From Styela clava (lineage: Eukaryota; Chordata; Ascidiacea; Stolidobranchia; Styelidae): 64,000 bases of DNA. The notes beneath the pieces were generated by a model that searched no databases, was not told the DNA's origin, and saw only the letters and a program-made list of their open reading frames with translations. Below, one piece after another: positions 1 through 11,362 of the stretch; the stretch's first letter is position 1, and each line of letters opens with the position of its first letter. The position numbers were made by a program, and so were the translations under genes. The stretch lies in NCBI RefSeq assembly GCF_964204865.1, contig NC_135254.1, positions 7,693,001-7,757,000 of the forward strand. The letters are read 5' to 3'.

Positions 1-436
1 GGCAACCTACGGCCCGCGGAGTAACATAATCCGGCCCGCGACGCCTCACTGAATTATATCCATAAAACAGCTGTTTTGACGATTATATTTTTCACGTTAC
101 ACAATCCATTGTGAGACGCGTGTAGACTAAATTATATTATAATCTAACAAGTATGAAATTCACAATTACTCGTTTAATGAGCCTATAATTTAATTATAAT
201 TGGACAAATGGCAACAAAACGCAGAAAAGTTGAGGCTGAGTGCAAATGGTTCAATGGCGCCGAAAATGCAATGAGGAAATAAATCTATATTCTATTCGAG
301 AGATGTATTACTGCTTCATTTTTATTATAAAAAGTATCATCCATTGGGTTTTAAACTGTCTAAAAATATGTGCGGCCCGCCAATGACTTGCAACCCTTAT
401 TTTGGCCCGCGAGCGACAAAAGGTTGCCGATCCCTA
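1..436 (+). mobile_element. hAT-type MITE, left end cut by window edge
   Basis: The stretch begins inside the ggcaacctacggcccgcgg terminal motif and ends with gttgccgatcccta, a mutated form of the gttgccgacccctg end seen in the other copies. At 208 a short reading frame starts MATKRRKVEAEC, the first codons of a GTF2IRD2/ZBED-like hAT transposase. It is closely related to the copies at 15758, 41385 and 53334. The target duplication cannot be checked because the left flank is outside the window. Confidence 0.75.
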
Positions 437-2162
437 TATTAGACCATAGGTTTTCAAAGTGAGGGAAATCTAGGGGCTGCGTGAGATACTCGTTCACTTA
501 TTAAAATACTGATTTAACTAATTTTGGAACTGCCCAAAAAAACAAAAACGGCTTCAATACAATTTGACGGTAGCGTCTAAATGTGGCAACATGGCGGTTA
601 TTAAAATACGACAATATCTATAACTTCCAATATATAACGCCATATTTTAATTAAAGTGTTTGCCAAGTGTATTTTTTTATATACAAAGCAGCAAATACAT
701 GAATCGGAGTCACTAAATGAAGTAATTTTACATTACTCGGGAACTTTTTTATGTTGTTTTAATTTTTATAATTCATTCATGGGGGGGGGGGATTCAATGG
801 GGGGCTCCGTACATAATAGTCAACTTCGTCACGGGCTCCATAACACCAAAAGTTTGAGAACTCCTGGTGGAGACATCTAATACGACAACAGCCCCTGTGT
901 GGTATATGTTGCCCATACTATCTGATCATTGAAGCAAATATAAAACACTCAGACGTGTGGCGCAACGCCTGGGTTATGATTTTAAGTTGTACTCATAGGC
1001 CAGAATTCTAACCTGAGATCATTTCCACGATAAAATTTGACTCATTAGAATAATTAGTAGGAAGGTTAATCAGGATCTTTTGTACAAAGCCCCACCAACG
1101 CTTACAATAGGAGAGAGAATTAGTAATTATACTATTAAGGTTGGGAATGCGCCTGAAATTTAACTCATTCCTAACCCCAACTGGATAATTACTAATTTAA
1201 TATTTAAAAACATGGCGGGGATGTTTTTCTCAAATCTCACATTTTTGTATTAGTGGCGGAAGCTTTGTACAAAAGATCTGTAAATTATTAAACTAAATCA
1301 ATATATTCTTGTATAATTTTAACGATATGCTGCGTGCCTTTTCTACGCGCCTTGGATTGTGTTTCTGTATATTACTAGTATTATTCTTTTTATATTACAA
1401 AATATAAATCCTAGGTAATATCCATATAGCTCTACCCAAATTGAGTCCCTCACAGTCTTTTTGACCAGGTTGCCTCACTATTTAAGCCGACTAATAAAAA
1501 TAAACTATGTTTTTATGCCAATTAGCATTATTGAGTTGCAATCAAATGAAATATTTCTAGGCGAAAACGATCTTTCAAAAGATATGAATATAAGTTTAAA
1601 ATTTTCTTTCAAATCATTTTGTAAGATGTGCAATAGTATACGTGTTTTTGTTTGCTATTGGGGTCGTCAAAGACCTAAGTATATTTACATAATACTAAGG
1701 GAACTAATTATTTAACTACTAATTATTTTTACTTATATTTACATAACTTCGAGAAATCGCTGTAAAACATCTTTGAATACATACGAATATCTTGACTCTA
1801 CATAAGCAAATAAAACACTCCTGCGCATATTCACAATTCATTCGAAATAAATCTAATTACAGTTGCATATCAGAGCTTCGTTACTTTCTCACAAGAGTCA
1901 GCGCCGACGCCACATAGAAGATTGCAATAATGAGTTAGAGAGCGAAGTTAGTGTATACGATTCATTTCTTTGTAGGGGCGTGCCAAACCTTTCTGCAGCA
2001 CAGGGCGAGTACTTCAAAAATAATTCGAGGGAAAAAACAAATTATATATTCTGTTATACGTGAAAATGAATAAATTGAAGATAAAGTAAGAGATGTTTGT
2101 ATTGCGGTGAATCACGCAATGACCAGACTATCACATTGGCGGGACAATCCTAATTTCACTAA

Positions 2163-2164
<2 letters not shown>
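437..2164. other. Gene-free stretch with one foldback element
   Basis: I see no convincing coding region. The short frames here lack family similarity and are AT-rich. A run of about 11 G lies near 780-790. The only structured item is the inverted-repeat element at 1071-1280. Confidence 0.5.
1071..1280. mobile_element. Foldback MITE with about 19-bp terminal inverted repeats
   Basis: The left end caggatcttttgtacaaagc is matched at the right end by the inverse of gctttgtacaaaagatctg. Inside, aattagtaattat and ataattactaatt form a second inverted pair, so almost the whole 210 bp can fold on itself. The flanks are TA-rich and I cannot fix the target duplication. There is no coding capacity. Confidence 0.7.

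Positions 2165-2202
<38 letters not shown>
2165..2202. repeat. Poly(T) tract of about 38 bases
   Basis: This is an uninterrupted run of about 38 T, followed by attaac and another run of ten T. It may be the poly(A) tail of a retroposed element read on the minus strand, whose body would lie to the right up to about 2400, but I cannot name the element. Confidence 0.7.
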
Positions 2203-2204
<2 letters not shown>

Positions 2205-2423
2205 TAACTTTTTTTTTTACGGATCAGAGTTTTTCCAGTCTCGGATCAGTGTCATAAAGACACGTCATATCCGAGTCATATCGGTATTACGCTCCATAAG
2301 CATGCCACTGCGTAAGCAGCGGTCATATCGATAAGGCGGCTTCCGTATTCACTATGCATTGCGAGGCAAAGACTTCGGCCCCGGGCATCAGTACTTGAAC
2401 TGAATCGACACTTACTTACAGAT

Positions 2424-2708
2424 CTTTAGATCGGTAAGTATGTTGATAGGTATTTGTCTGTTTGATGTACGCGATATCTCACGAAGGCGAGGTTGAATCC
2501 GCTCCAAATTTGGCATGCACATTCATTATATCTATCTCTTATATCTCATTCATTATATACCAGAAAAGCCTATTGATTTTGGATTATGTTGTATAATTAG
2601 CGAGTTATTATTTAATTAGTGATGGGACACGCGGTGTCACTATAGAGTCATGCATCGAAACCGCAGTTTCGATCGATAAGGCTTCTGTCTCCGACCGATA
2701 TTCTCGTA
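2424..2708. repeat. Dispersed repeat, copy 1 (also at 6432-6711)
   Basis: Shared blocks with 6432-6711 include atcggtaagtatg, cgcgatatctcacgaa, ataattagcgagttatta, gtgatg/agacac and gaccgatattctcgt, in the same order and orientation over about 280 bp. There is no open frame. The class of element is unknown. Confidence 0.7.
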
Positions 2709-2934
2709 TTTGTTTTGTGACATTTCCACGCATAAAAAAAGGCAAAATAGGACATCAATTTTTTTTTAATAATTGAATGCCCCGAAAACGAGACGATGGT
2801 ACATATTGGTCTTCGATATGAGTAATCGATAACATGAAAAACTATCGATGACATGATAAACTAAAAAACTATCACGTTTTTACGGACTGTCAAAAAATTT
2901 GCTGATGTGGGGTTATACGACTAAACGGATTTTA

Positions 2935-3100
2935 GGAAGTTTTGGGTTACCGTACAAAGCTCATTAAACAAATAAAAAACTCAATGTTTTTTAAGTCTAT
3001 TGTATTAAAAAAACGTAAAACTGCGGTTTGTTAATAAAACAATAGTACTAGTACTGGTTTTGAGTTTAGCCAATAGAGCATAAAGCACTACCTGATTGAT
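2935..3100 (-). repeat. Fragment of a dispersed DNA repeat (inverted relative to 7390-7660)
   Basis: Read on the minus strand, this stretch matches 7460-7640. Shared blocks are the one around actcaatattttttatgg, acaatagtac, and actggttttgagttta followed by caataaagcactacctgat. A third, more diverged relative lies at 4970-5110. The complete copies contain a gtgcgcc-ttataaccc motif typical of cut-and-paste element ends, but I cannot assign a superfamily. Confidence 0.55.
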
Positions 3101-3799
3101 TCATTGGGAACACCTTCTTATAAGACGCACGATCAATTTTTGAGGGAAAAGGGATTTAAAGTGCTCCGTATGGCGCTTGTTCAGGTCAAATTCCAGCAGA
3201 CAAATGACCAAACTATATTTTTAAATACTAGATTTAAAGCTTACATATATCTTAAAAATGAAATTTTTCGTCTGTACATTGCTGATTGCGAGTATCGCTG
3301 TTCTTGTGAGCAATCCAGTGGATTGTAATAGACAACGAATGATGACTTGCACAGTTGATGACGACGTTACTGATAGCGAAAACACCGGGCCTGCATCAAA
3401 TACTCTTCTTCAGGGGATTCCGGGGAAAAAGGCCCTAAAGGAGATTGGGGGCTGCCTGGGGTCAAGGGTAAACCAGGACTTGCTGGTGTAGTGGATTATG
3501 AAAAGATAAATGCTACTATCAAGTACATGATGAAATCGGGTGAGAGAGCCATGCTATTGATTATTTGTTAGAATTATCAAGAGATTGGATATGCCATTAA
3601 TTCTTCTATAAGAACTTCAAGAAAGCACTTTATTCGATTGCATATTATTTTCGTTATTGGTGCAGTTTACATTTTGGGGTTTTCCATAATGAAGCACGAT
3701 GAAATGCTACTATGAAAATCGTGTTTTGTCGTTCCCAATCAAATATAACCAATAACATTTCAATTTTTTTTTACCAATGTCTTTGGATAATTCATTCGT

Positions 3800-3965
3800 G
3801 AAAATAAAAAAAAGATGGGCAAGTTCTATTTTCAGTCGTCATCGCAAACAAAGAATCTTTGAGCCCACGAAATTTAATCTTTAACCACTGAAATTTTAGC
3901 GAGCAATTATTCCAGCTATTAACGATAAAAGCGTTTTCCTACAACAAGGATGAGAAAATGATTTC
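3800..3965. repeat. Diverged copy of a dispersed repeat (aacaacaacataata tail)
   Basis: The stretch contains tcgtcatcgcaaacaaa, gaaattttagcgagcaatt and, just to its right, aacaacaacataataac. These are the same ordered blocks as at 33040-33270 and 45440-45700. It lies in intron 1 of gene A and has no coding capacity. Confidence 0.4.
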
Positions 3966-5674
3966 TAACAACAACAACATAATAACAACAAACCGATCCG
4001 TGCCCAATAACCATGAAATCTCATATATAATCCTCCATTTTTAGTTGAAACCGATTTGACTGAGAAAATAGAGAGACAAGAAAGAAGGAAATTCAAGAAG
4101 GTGATTATTTCTTGGTAATATCAATAAATTAAATTTTTTATCATGGGTTGTTTGTGCTTTATAATTTATATATTGATGTGCGAAATATATTATAATTTAA
4201 AACGAATAGGCTTTAAAAAAGAAAGTCTTGTTTGAAACGACATTTTAAATTATAAATGTACCATAATGGTCCTACCAATAGTCTATATTTCTGATATCCG
4301 TATGTTATTCGAAAAATGTGTTTTGCACAAAATTCTCATACGTAATAGGACACGAGAATTAAGTATTTCATTATAAAAGCTTGTACTGTGCGTTAAGATG
4401 ACAAGCGGATGTTACAACAAAATAACTGTTTTCAGTAATCAGACTGACAAGCCGCTAGGCGCTCATTATCTCTGCTGAATGCACGAGGCGGTCCGCATTT
4501 CAGTTAACTACCGTTAACATCCGTGCAAAATTTCACATATCAAAACTGCCAGTTTATTTTGAGCGCTGCGCGTGTAGTAGGTGGGTTACACTTCGGCTAA
4601 TAATTAATCATGTTCATTAAATCCCTATAGCTTTCCCAGTTTATGTATCCATAACATGGAAAATGACTTATTCGAATGAGTATTTGCTTCTACGGCGGGT
4701 AGCGATCTCGGAACTTCAAATTTTAATAGAGTTTACGAGATAATGGCGACAAATTCTGAGAAAAAACAACGATTGGCGCGTTTTTTCGTTGATACATTTT
4801 CGACTGTTTTCAACCAAATATCAGGAAACGTAAAACCAAAACCTACATATTGGCCACCTTTCTTGGTGTTACAATTGAGCCACGTACGGCAACAATTGGC
4901 GAACAATTCTCCCGCCGTACAATATGGTTATTTTTCGAAATGAAACGTGCCATATATTACGGACCATACCCAAGGATCACTTTGAATCATTTTTCCATCA
5001 AATACCCTAAATTATTTTTTTTCTGTAAAAAATCGATCGCGTACCTTATAAGCCCGTGCGCCTACTGTATCGATGATGTAGTTAGTGCTTTATTGTCTAC
5101 ATTTTGAGCGGTAACGAATACGCTTTTTTGAACCGTTGTGTGTTATAGCCCGGCGCGCCTCATTGAGTAATTTATTGACGGCTCGTCTCTAACCAGGTGC
5201 GTATTATGGTAAAATAAGGCTAAGTAAAATAAGGTGAATGAATTCATTTCATATTTCTCCCTAAATAAAAATTAAATATCAGTCACATAGTTGCCTTGAA
5301 TTAAAGTTATCACGAACTGTGGTTTATTTCAGCAATGGAGAAACACCGAGCAGAAACAAACGAGACAATAAATAAATTGCTAGCAAGAATAGAAACATTG
5401 GAGGAACATAAAACCATATCTGCTCCATCAACACTGTTTCCGCCTCCTGGGATTGCTGAACAAGGTTTGTCACATTAACCATTTCTATTTAGTGGACTTT
5501 ATAGCTGACCAAGAACCCCGTATAGGTTGGGCCATTCAAATGGCGATTGGAACATCATATCCCGATTCAATGTATTTGAAATAACGTTTTGAAACATCGA
5601 ATCTCTTTTACTATAGCGCTAGACAACCATGTAGATGGATTACATGACATTGAAAAGCTAAACAAAAATGTTTC

Positions 5675-5903
5675 GTACTCCTGTAGTATGTGAACCAAGA
5701 TGTCGGCCACCGGAACGTAGTGTGTATGCCAGGTTAAGGCTAGGCCATAATTTCAGGTACAAATACTACATGAGTCACTTGGCTAGTCCCCGAACTCCTA
5801 TTATAACTAAAATAAGGAAAATTGGAATAAAATTATGTCCTAACCTGGTACGTATACTACTTTTCGGTGTCCGCCATCTTGATTCACATACTACGGAAGC
5901 GCC
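5675..5903. mobile_element. AAGATGGCGGAC-family MITE (intron 2 of gene A)
   Basis: The left arm has gtagtatgtgaaccaagatg and an accggaacgtagt block. The right arm has the inverse, ggtgtccgccatcttg plus tcacatactac. The centre is the family-specific block cccgaactcctattataact with aaataaggaaaattggaata. The element is 229 bp and non-coding. Open frames across it on both strands are artefacts of the inverted repeat. Confidence 0.8.
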
Positions 5904-6025
5904 AAAAGTTCCTATTTTTCTGACGCTGATATTGCATTGCTCCGGTGCATTGGGTTTCAAGTGGATTAAACGAACGTGTGTGTTCGATTTTAATTTGTTA
6001 ACAGATATATAACGTCTTAAGTTCG

Positions 6026-6227
6026 GTTCCATTACATTTGAACACACGTACATTTGAACCCATGACAATTGCACCTGCATACTATTGCACCTATGGAAAT
6101 TTTTTTGTTGTACGGATAGTTGAACCCATACTAACCCTAACCCATGGGTTTCAGCACCCGCATATTGATTGAACCCGCGGATATAGACATGGGTTCAAAT
6201 GTACGTGGGTTCAAATGTACGGTCACC
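6026..6227. mobile_element. MITE with doubled gtacatttgaaccc ends and 10-bp flanking repeat
   Basis: The insertion is bracketed by the direct repeat cttaagttcg (6016-6025 and 6228-6237). Its ends are about 37-bp imperfect inverted repeats in which tacatttgaac occurs twice per end. The centre carries ttgcacc motifs. A 9-10 bp target duplication fits MuDR-like elements, but this is inference from length only. It lies in intron 2 of gene A. Confidence 0.75.
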
Positions 6228-6431
6228 CTTAAGTTCGAACAAGACTACTACAGTACTATCTACTCACACGTGCTTTTTATTTTTGGAATCTAAATGCTTA
6301 CATGTAAATCCGACGCCGTATGCACAAGGCTGTAAACGTTGGTAGTATAAGTAGAAGTATAATAATTAATATAATAATATAACAAATTCAGATGAATTCC
6401 TATGATTTCACAATAGCTTATTACTTATCGA

Positions 6432-6711
6432 TTTTAATCGGTAAGTATGATGATAGATATTTGTCTGTCTGTTAGATGCACGCGATATCTCACGAAAGCG
6501 AGATTGAATCTGCTCCAGATTTTGCATGTGCATTCATCATATGTCGGACCAGAAGCCTATTGATTGGATGAATTATGTCGTATAATTAGCGAGTTATTAA
6601 TTAGTTAGTGATGAGACACAAGGTGTCACTATGGAGTAGGAGCGCTTTTTTGGGGGATCCCCTGACTTTCGATCGATAAGTCTTCGGTCTCTGACCGATA
6701 TTCTCGTTATT
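6432..6711. repeat. Dispersed repeat, copy 2, abutting exon 3 of gene A
   Basis: It is homologous to 2424-2708 in the same orientation. It ends about ten bases before the splice acceptor used by exon 3 at 6722, so it now supplies most of the 3-prime part of intron 2. The last bases before the exon (ttatttgaattgcag) match gene C and are not repeat-derived. Confidence 0.7.
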
Positions 6712-6981
6712 TGAATTGCAGATATTGTGCGATATGACGGGAAAATATTCATACCGTTGGCATCTGAAAAGATTCGTAAAGCATCAGCGATCACCAAATG
6801 TCAAAAATTAGGTGGGGAATTGGCAAATATATTCGATCAGAATCACATGAACAAGATAATGACGTTCATTCGTGACAACAAGATGAACGGGCAAGAATAT
6901 AAAGTATTTTGGCTCGGCATGACGTATGATCCTATTGTAAGTTATATATTTTAGTTACAATATCAAATATAAAGCAATATA

Positions 6982-7183
6982 CAGGGTGCCCCCAAAGTCC
7001 CTTTATAATTTCAATTTTGTTGTGAAGTCAATTCTCAATATTCTTTAACCAGGTTTGTTGTTTTCCAGTAATTGTCTAAATATTTTTACTTCATTTAATA
7101 CATCTGTGAGGGCCAAAACAATATATGGTATCGATAACATCCCTTTGCAAATTTAAATTTTTTTAATACTTTTTGGACACCCG
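6982..7183. mobile_element. Mariner-like MITE in intron 3 of gene A
   Basis: The left end cagggtgcccccaaagt follows TA. The right end ctttttggacacccg precedes ATA. These look like imperfect inverted repeats of the CAGGGTGTCC type common in Tc1/mariner-derived elements. It is 202 bp and non-coding. A lone similar end, cagggtgtccataagat, occurs at 36291. Confidence 0.55.
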
Positions 7184-7389
7184 ATAGAATGATATTGAAA
7201 GTTAATTTGTGTGATTTGCTAGCCTGCAATCAATTTTACCACTTAGACGTAAGGCAATAAGTTGAAACGCTCGTTGCCCTTCAAGATCGGAGAATATTAT
7301 TTAATTTGAAGTGACCTTGTTTGAGTTGGCGGGCAACCTGGTTAAGCAGGATCCGAACACGAACTTCATAACTTTTGAGTATGCCTACC

Positions 7390-7660
7390 GTTTTCACGAA
7401 CCATATGGCGCACTTAAAAATCTTTTTTCCAATAAAAATCGACTGTGCGCATTATAACCCGGTGCGCCTAATGTGTGGATCAGGTAGTGCTTTATTGCAT
7501 AAACTCAAAACCAGTGCCGGTACTATTGTTCTGTAAACAAATTATCATTTACCTTTTCTTTGAATAAAATACAATACCCATAAAAAATATTGAGTTTCTG
7601 GTTTAATAAGCTCCGTACGGCAATTTATTAATGGTGTGCCTTATAACCCTATGGTCGTGT
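7390..7660 (+). repeat. Dispersed DNA repeat with GTGCGCC/TTATAACCC motifs
   Basis: The stretch contains gtgcgcattataacccggtg, gtagtgctttattg and, near the right edge, ggtgtgccttataacccta. The central part is shared in inverted orientation with 2935-3100 and in the same orientation with about 4970-5110. It lies in intron 3 of gene A. Confidence 0.55.
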
Positions 7661-8428
7661 AATACAGTATGTTCATATTGTACTGTTTATTAAACACTTC
7701 ATATTAATTCATTTTTTAGAATCAGATTCTTCGTTTCCGCAATGGAACTGTGATATCACAAAGTGGTTTCAAATGGCACAGAGGATTTCCACTCAACGGG
7801 TACGGTTATTCTTCCTTCACAAACATGTGCATCAGAATTACTGAAAATTCAGCAATGCCACATCAATACATTTACAACCATTCTGATTATGATAGATACG
7901 CCCTATGTGAAATTTACAGGCTTGTCCATGGGACTTCTTTTCCATCCCGTTCCATTCCATAAAAATTAATTTTTATTCCATCTCATCCCATTGAAATACA
8001 ATTCAATAATAATTATGAAATTATTTAGGTTGAGTAGCTACTAATAAATAAGACTACATTTACAAAGAGAAATGCAAAACGACAAAATTTAGTCGCTTTG
8101 TTAATTTTAAATTTCAGAAATATTGTTCACGTAATCCAGTATTATACTGGCACTAATATTCTATTTCCTAGTCAGTCTGCTAATTCAACAAATCAACAAT
8201 TTCCAGTTTATCGATTGTTTCTAATAATTCAATTAATTCGAGTAATTCCTGAACCATTGTCCTAACTATCATGTTACAGCCTCCGATGACACTGGCCAAA
8301 GTAATTTTCGCACCAGCTTTTAGCAATGGAACTCTGTGTTCATTTTCCAATAATGTAATGCTTGTAAATTGGTTGCCATAATTTTCGAAATATGAAACAA
8401 AATAAATAATAGATATAAAGAAAAAAGG

Positions 8429-8664
8429 GGGCTCCCGAAGTATGCGAACCAAGATGGCGGACATCGGAATGTAATATGTGTACTAGGTTAGGGTTAGGCC
8501 ATAATTTTAGGTATAAATACTACGGGAGGCTCTTGGCTAGTCTTCGAACTGATAATAGGACTAAAATAAGGAAAATTGGAAAGAAAAAATTGCCTAACCC
8601 TAACCTGTTACCCATGTTACGTTCCGATGTCCGCCATCTTGGTTCGCATACTTCGGGAGCACCG
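8429..8664. mobile_element. AAGATGGCGGAC-family MITE downstream of gene A
   Basis: Ends are gggctcccgaagtatgcg and the inverse cgcatacttcgggagcacc. Both arms carry ccaagatggcggacatcgga or its inverse, with about 60 well-matched bases per arm. The centre has cataattttaggtataaat and aaataaggaaaattgga, as in the other copies. Confidence 0.85.
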
Positions 8665-9000
8665 AAAAAAGAATAGTAAAAAACATTTAAGATGCAAAAA
8701 GTAAAAACATCGAGGTGAGCTTTGACAATTTTCTATGTCATGGCTACTGTCCCATAGAAAATACAAATGTGTGCTATCCCCCATCTCTCAGACAAACCCT
8801 GGAATTTTAACTTTTCATCCAACTGTTGCAAATGTTTTATGAAAACTGGAAATCAGTTGAAAAAACTTTTCCTTGTCAAACACCAACAAGAAAGAATTTG
8901 ATTTATTCGTATTTTTTCTATATAAATATAATACCAATGATAGCTTGAAAGTGTGTATTAATCATTTATTAAATAAGGATGCTTTAAAAAGAAAAGCTGT

Positions 9001-9330
9001 AAAAGTCAAATCAAATAAACAAACTACAAATTTAATGGAAGAGCAACGCCCGCGAATGAACTTTCGACAATTGCACAGATTTTTATATTTAGGTCTTGTT
9101 ATTGAGTACGGAATGGACGCATTCTTCTCGAGCATAGTAATTCGTTCTTACCTTTTGAAACGTGCATTCTTCATGTTGATTTTTTGCCTGGCAAGCACAA
9201 AATAAATATGTAATATAGTATGGGAGTAGTAAAGACGAAAGGCACTCGAAAATATTTAAACTGAACATTTGCTCAGTGATTTTTGGTTCGAAATGTAATT
9301 GTAAGTTAGGTTGCAGCATAATGGAACTTA
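9001..9330 (+). repeat. 5-prime part of duplicated lectin unit (B copy)
   Basis: This block matches 13690-14290. The first about 100 bases encode similar peptides in the two copies (KSNKQTTNLMEEQR here, KSNKHTTKLLEEQR there). The rest matches at non-coding blocks such as gaaacgtgc, atatagtatggg and aatatttaaactgaacattt. It marks the left part of the tandem duplication that produced genes B and C. A short exon is possible but unsupported. Confidence 0.5.
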
Positions 9331-9714
9331 ACGCTAATATATCATAATTTATGTTGTATCTGTTTATGTATAATAATATCTGTTCGAATGTAAAGTGGCA
9401 TATTCTGTAGTTGTCAGTATGGGAATTATGAGATAGGAGTTAATGCATCTAGCAGTGAGTGAAATTATTCCAGATTTTCAATAATAATATTTATGTAGAG
9501 TCTAATACTAAAATGAATTAATAAATTGCATAAATGCGCAGGTACTACTAGTTCGTATTATACATTTCAATTTGAGCAAACGCTTCATAATTCATTTTAG
9601 ATTGTGGCCTTCTGTCAAATTAGATTGTTAAATAATCATTACTCGTTTCACTTACGAAGGGCAATGCTTTAATTGATTTCCAACCCTTCATACAGGTGTA
9701 AAAATTTTTGTAAG

Positions 9715-9935
9715 TCACTCACAATCTCAGTAGCTCTTTACGTGATTGCGAATACAGAACCTTGTACAGTACGAATACTGCTCACAAAGACACACGGATA
9801 GCACAGCTCTCTCGTGTTCAGCCGTTTTCTCGGTCATAAAAAATTAGTATAAGAGACCTAAATTTGTCCAAATCAAATAGACAAAATGATGAAAGTATTT
9901 TCACATACTAGATTTATAGTTTAAATTATTTTGGA
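9715..9935 (+). promoter_or_regulatory. Conserved upstream region of lectin gene B
   Basis: About 200 bp upstream of the gene B ATG matches the same region before gene C (14510-14730). Shared blocks include cagtagctcttta, gtgattgcgaatacaga, aaagacaca and atagcacatc/gctc, plus an aaatactagat/acatactagat block just before the ATG. It is probably promoter plus 5-prime leader. No clear TATA box can be fixed. Confidence 0.4.
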
Positions 9936-10281
9936 ATGAAATTTTCAGTCAGTACCTTGCTGATTGCGAGTATTGCTGTTCTTGTGAGCAACCCAGTGGA
10001 TTGTGATAGACAGATGATGAAATATTGGTTGATAAAGGACCTGCATTAAATGCTCGTTTTCAAGGAATTCTGGGACCAATAGATCCGAAAGGCAGTCGGG
10101 GGCGACGAGGGTTCAATGGTGAACAAGGATCTACTGGTGAAGTCGATTATGAGACAATTAATGCTACTATTAAGTACATGTTAGAATCGGGTGAGACGAC
10201 CATGCTATCGGTTATTTGTTATCATTCCTAATGAGCCAATAAATTCACCTAGCTTATATTATTTCGCGCGCATAAAACTTT

Positions 10282-10513
10282 GGGCGCTCCCCATAGTATG
10301 TGCACCAAGATGGCGGACACCAGAACATAGTATGTGTACCAGGCTAGGGTTAGGACATAATTTTGTTCTAATTCTCCTTATTTCAGTTCTATTATGAGTT
10401 CGGGAACTAGCCAATTGACTTCCGTAGTATTTGTATCTAAAATTATGGCCTAACCTGGTACATATACTACGTTCCGGTGTCCGCCATCTTGGTTCACATA
10501 CTACATGAGTACC
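10282..10513. mobile_element. AAGATGGCGGAC-family MITE (intron 1 of gene B)
   Basis: Left arm is gggcgctccccatagtatgtg with ccaagatggcggacaccaga. Right arm is ggtgtccgccatcttggttc ending cacatactacatgagtacc. The centre, relative to the 5675 copy, is in inverted order. Non-coding. Confidence 0.85.
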
Positions 10514-10873
10514 AGACTTTTATTCGATAATTTCTTTTTGCAAAAAAACGAAAGAAATCCAGCTACCCTCAGCGTAGTGATTGATTTGACGATAATTTCT
10601 CGAGTCGTATGTGATATTTTTATTTACAAATTAGACGTAATTTAATTGTTATTATTCTCTACTTAATAAGACGCAAGTCATATACTTTCTCCTGACTGAT
10701 TTATTGTACAAACAACTATCATTTGTATTCAGCAATAGAAAAACTACGAGCAGAATTGTTAGACAGAATAGAGAAGTTAGAACACCCACCACCTACTGGG
10801 ATTGCCGAACAAGGTTTGTTGAACTAATGAACAAATGTTTCTGTTGAGCTTTGATTTAACATACTTCAATTCG

Positions 10874-10982
10874 GAGTTTCAGAAGTATGTACACCAAGAT
10901 GGCGCACAACCTGAACATAGTATGTGTACCAAGTTAGAGTTCAGGTTGAGCGCCATCTTGGTGCACATACTTCGGGAGCGCC
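10874..10982. mobile_element. Short subfamily MITE (intron 2 of gene B)
   Basis: This 109-bp element has arms agaagtatgtacaccaagat and the inverse, followed by ggcgcacaacctgaacatag in place of the usual ggcggacaccggaacg. It is almost a perfect palindrome with very little centre. A degraded relative lies at 15217-15301. Confidence 0.8.
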
Positions 10983-11210
10983 ATCAATTCAACGTTTTTA
11001 CTCTGAACAAGGCTCTGTGAAAGCACTCACTGGTATGTGAAGAATTATTATATTTTGAAGATTACTTCTGGTTCGCCATTACCTAACTAAATGCCGATAT
11101 GGATTAACCAAACCCCTTAGGGCCTTCGCGTCCGTCTTTTGAGGTTAAAATTACTGAGTGATTTTCACGACCCAGATTTTGGTCGCAAAACACTAGACTA
11201 GCCAATTTTG

Positions 11211-11362
11211 AACTAATATGATTCCAGTCTCTTCGAAATAATTCCTACTCGGATAATATTCGATTTTGTCCTCTTGACTTTAAAATCAATATCATTGCTC
11301 TCACAAATTCAGGTTAATTTTACTTTTTGTATCATAGTGTACATTCACATGATTGATATGTA
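11211..11362 (+). repeat. Duplicated intron segment, copy 1 (also 13141-13287)
   Basis: About 150 bp, from aactaatatgattccagtct to gtgtacattcacatgat, matches 13141-13287 with few differences. Copy 1 lies in intron 2 of gene B and copy 2 lies between genes B and C. Confidence 0.7.

Larger units (their letters stand above)
3258..7962 (+). pseudogene. Collectin-like gene A (collagen + C-type lectin), frameshifted
   Basis: This four-exon gene is related to gene C. Exon 1 (3258 to about 3538) encodes a signal peptide (MKFFVCTLLIASIAVLVSNP), a linker with one Cys and a collagen stretch. The G-X-Y frame (GDSGEKGPKGDWGLPGVKG) is entered only after a one-base loss in the G run at 3422-3425, so the exon does not read through. 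Exon 2 (5333-5464) encodes a 44-residue neck, longer than the 27 residues in B and C. Exon 3 (6722-6936) and exon 4 (7720-7962) encode the CTLD, with KCQKLGGELANIF in exon 3 and YALCEI near the end. The stop after CEI has become TAC, adding 15 residues. Introns begin gtgaga, gtttgt and gtaagt and end in ag. Known collectins are secreted pattern-recognition lectins. If the G-run deletion is a sequencing error, the gene could be functional. Confidence 0.7.

Noticed and set aside
8180-8464. 94-residue minus-strand frame downstream of gene A
   Set aside because: The first residues come from the MITE arm. The rest (NEHRVPLLKAGAKITLASVI) looks protein-like but I recognise no family and see no splice context.
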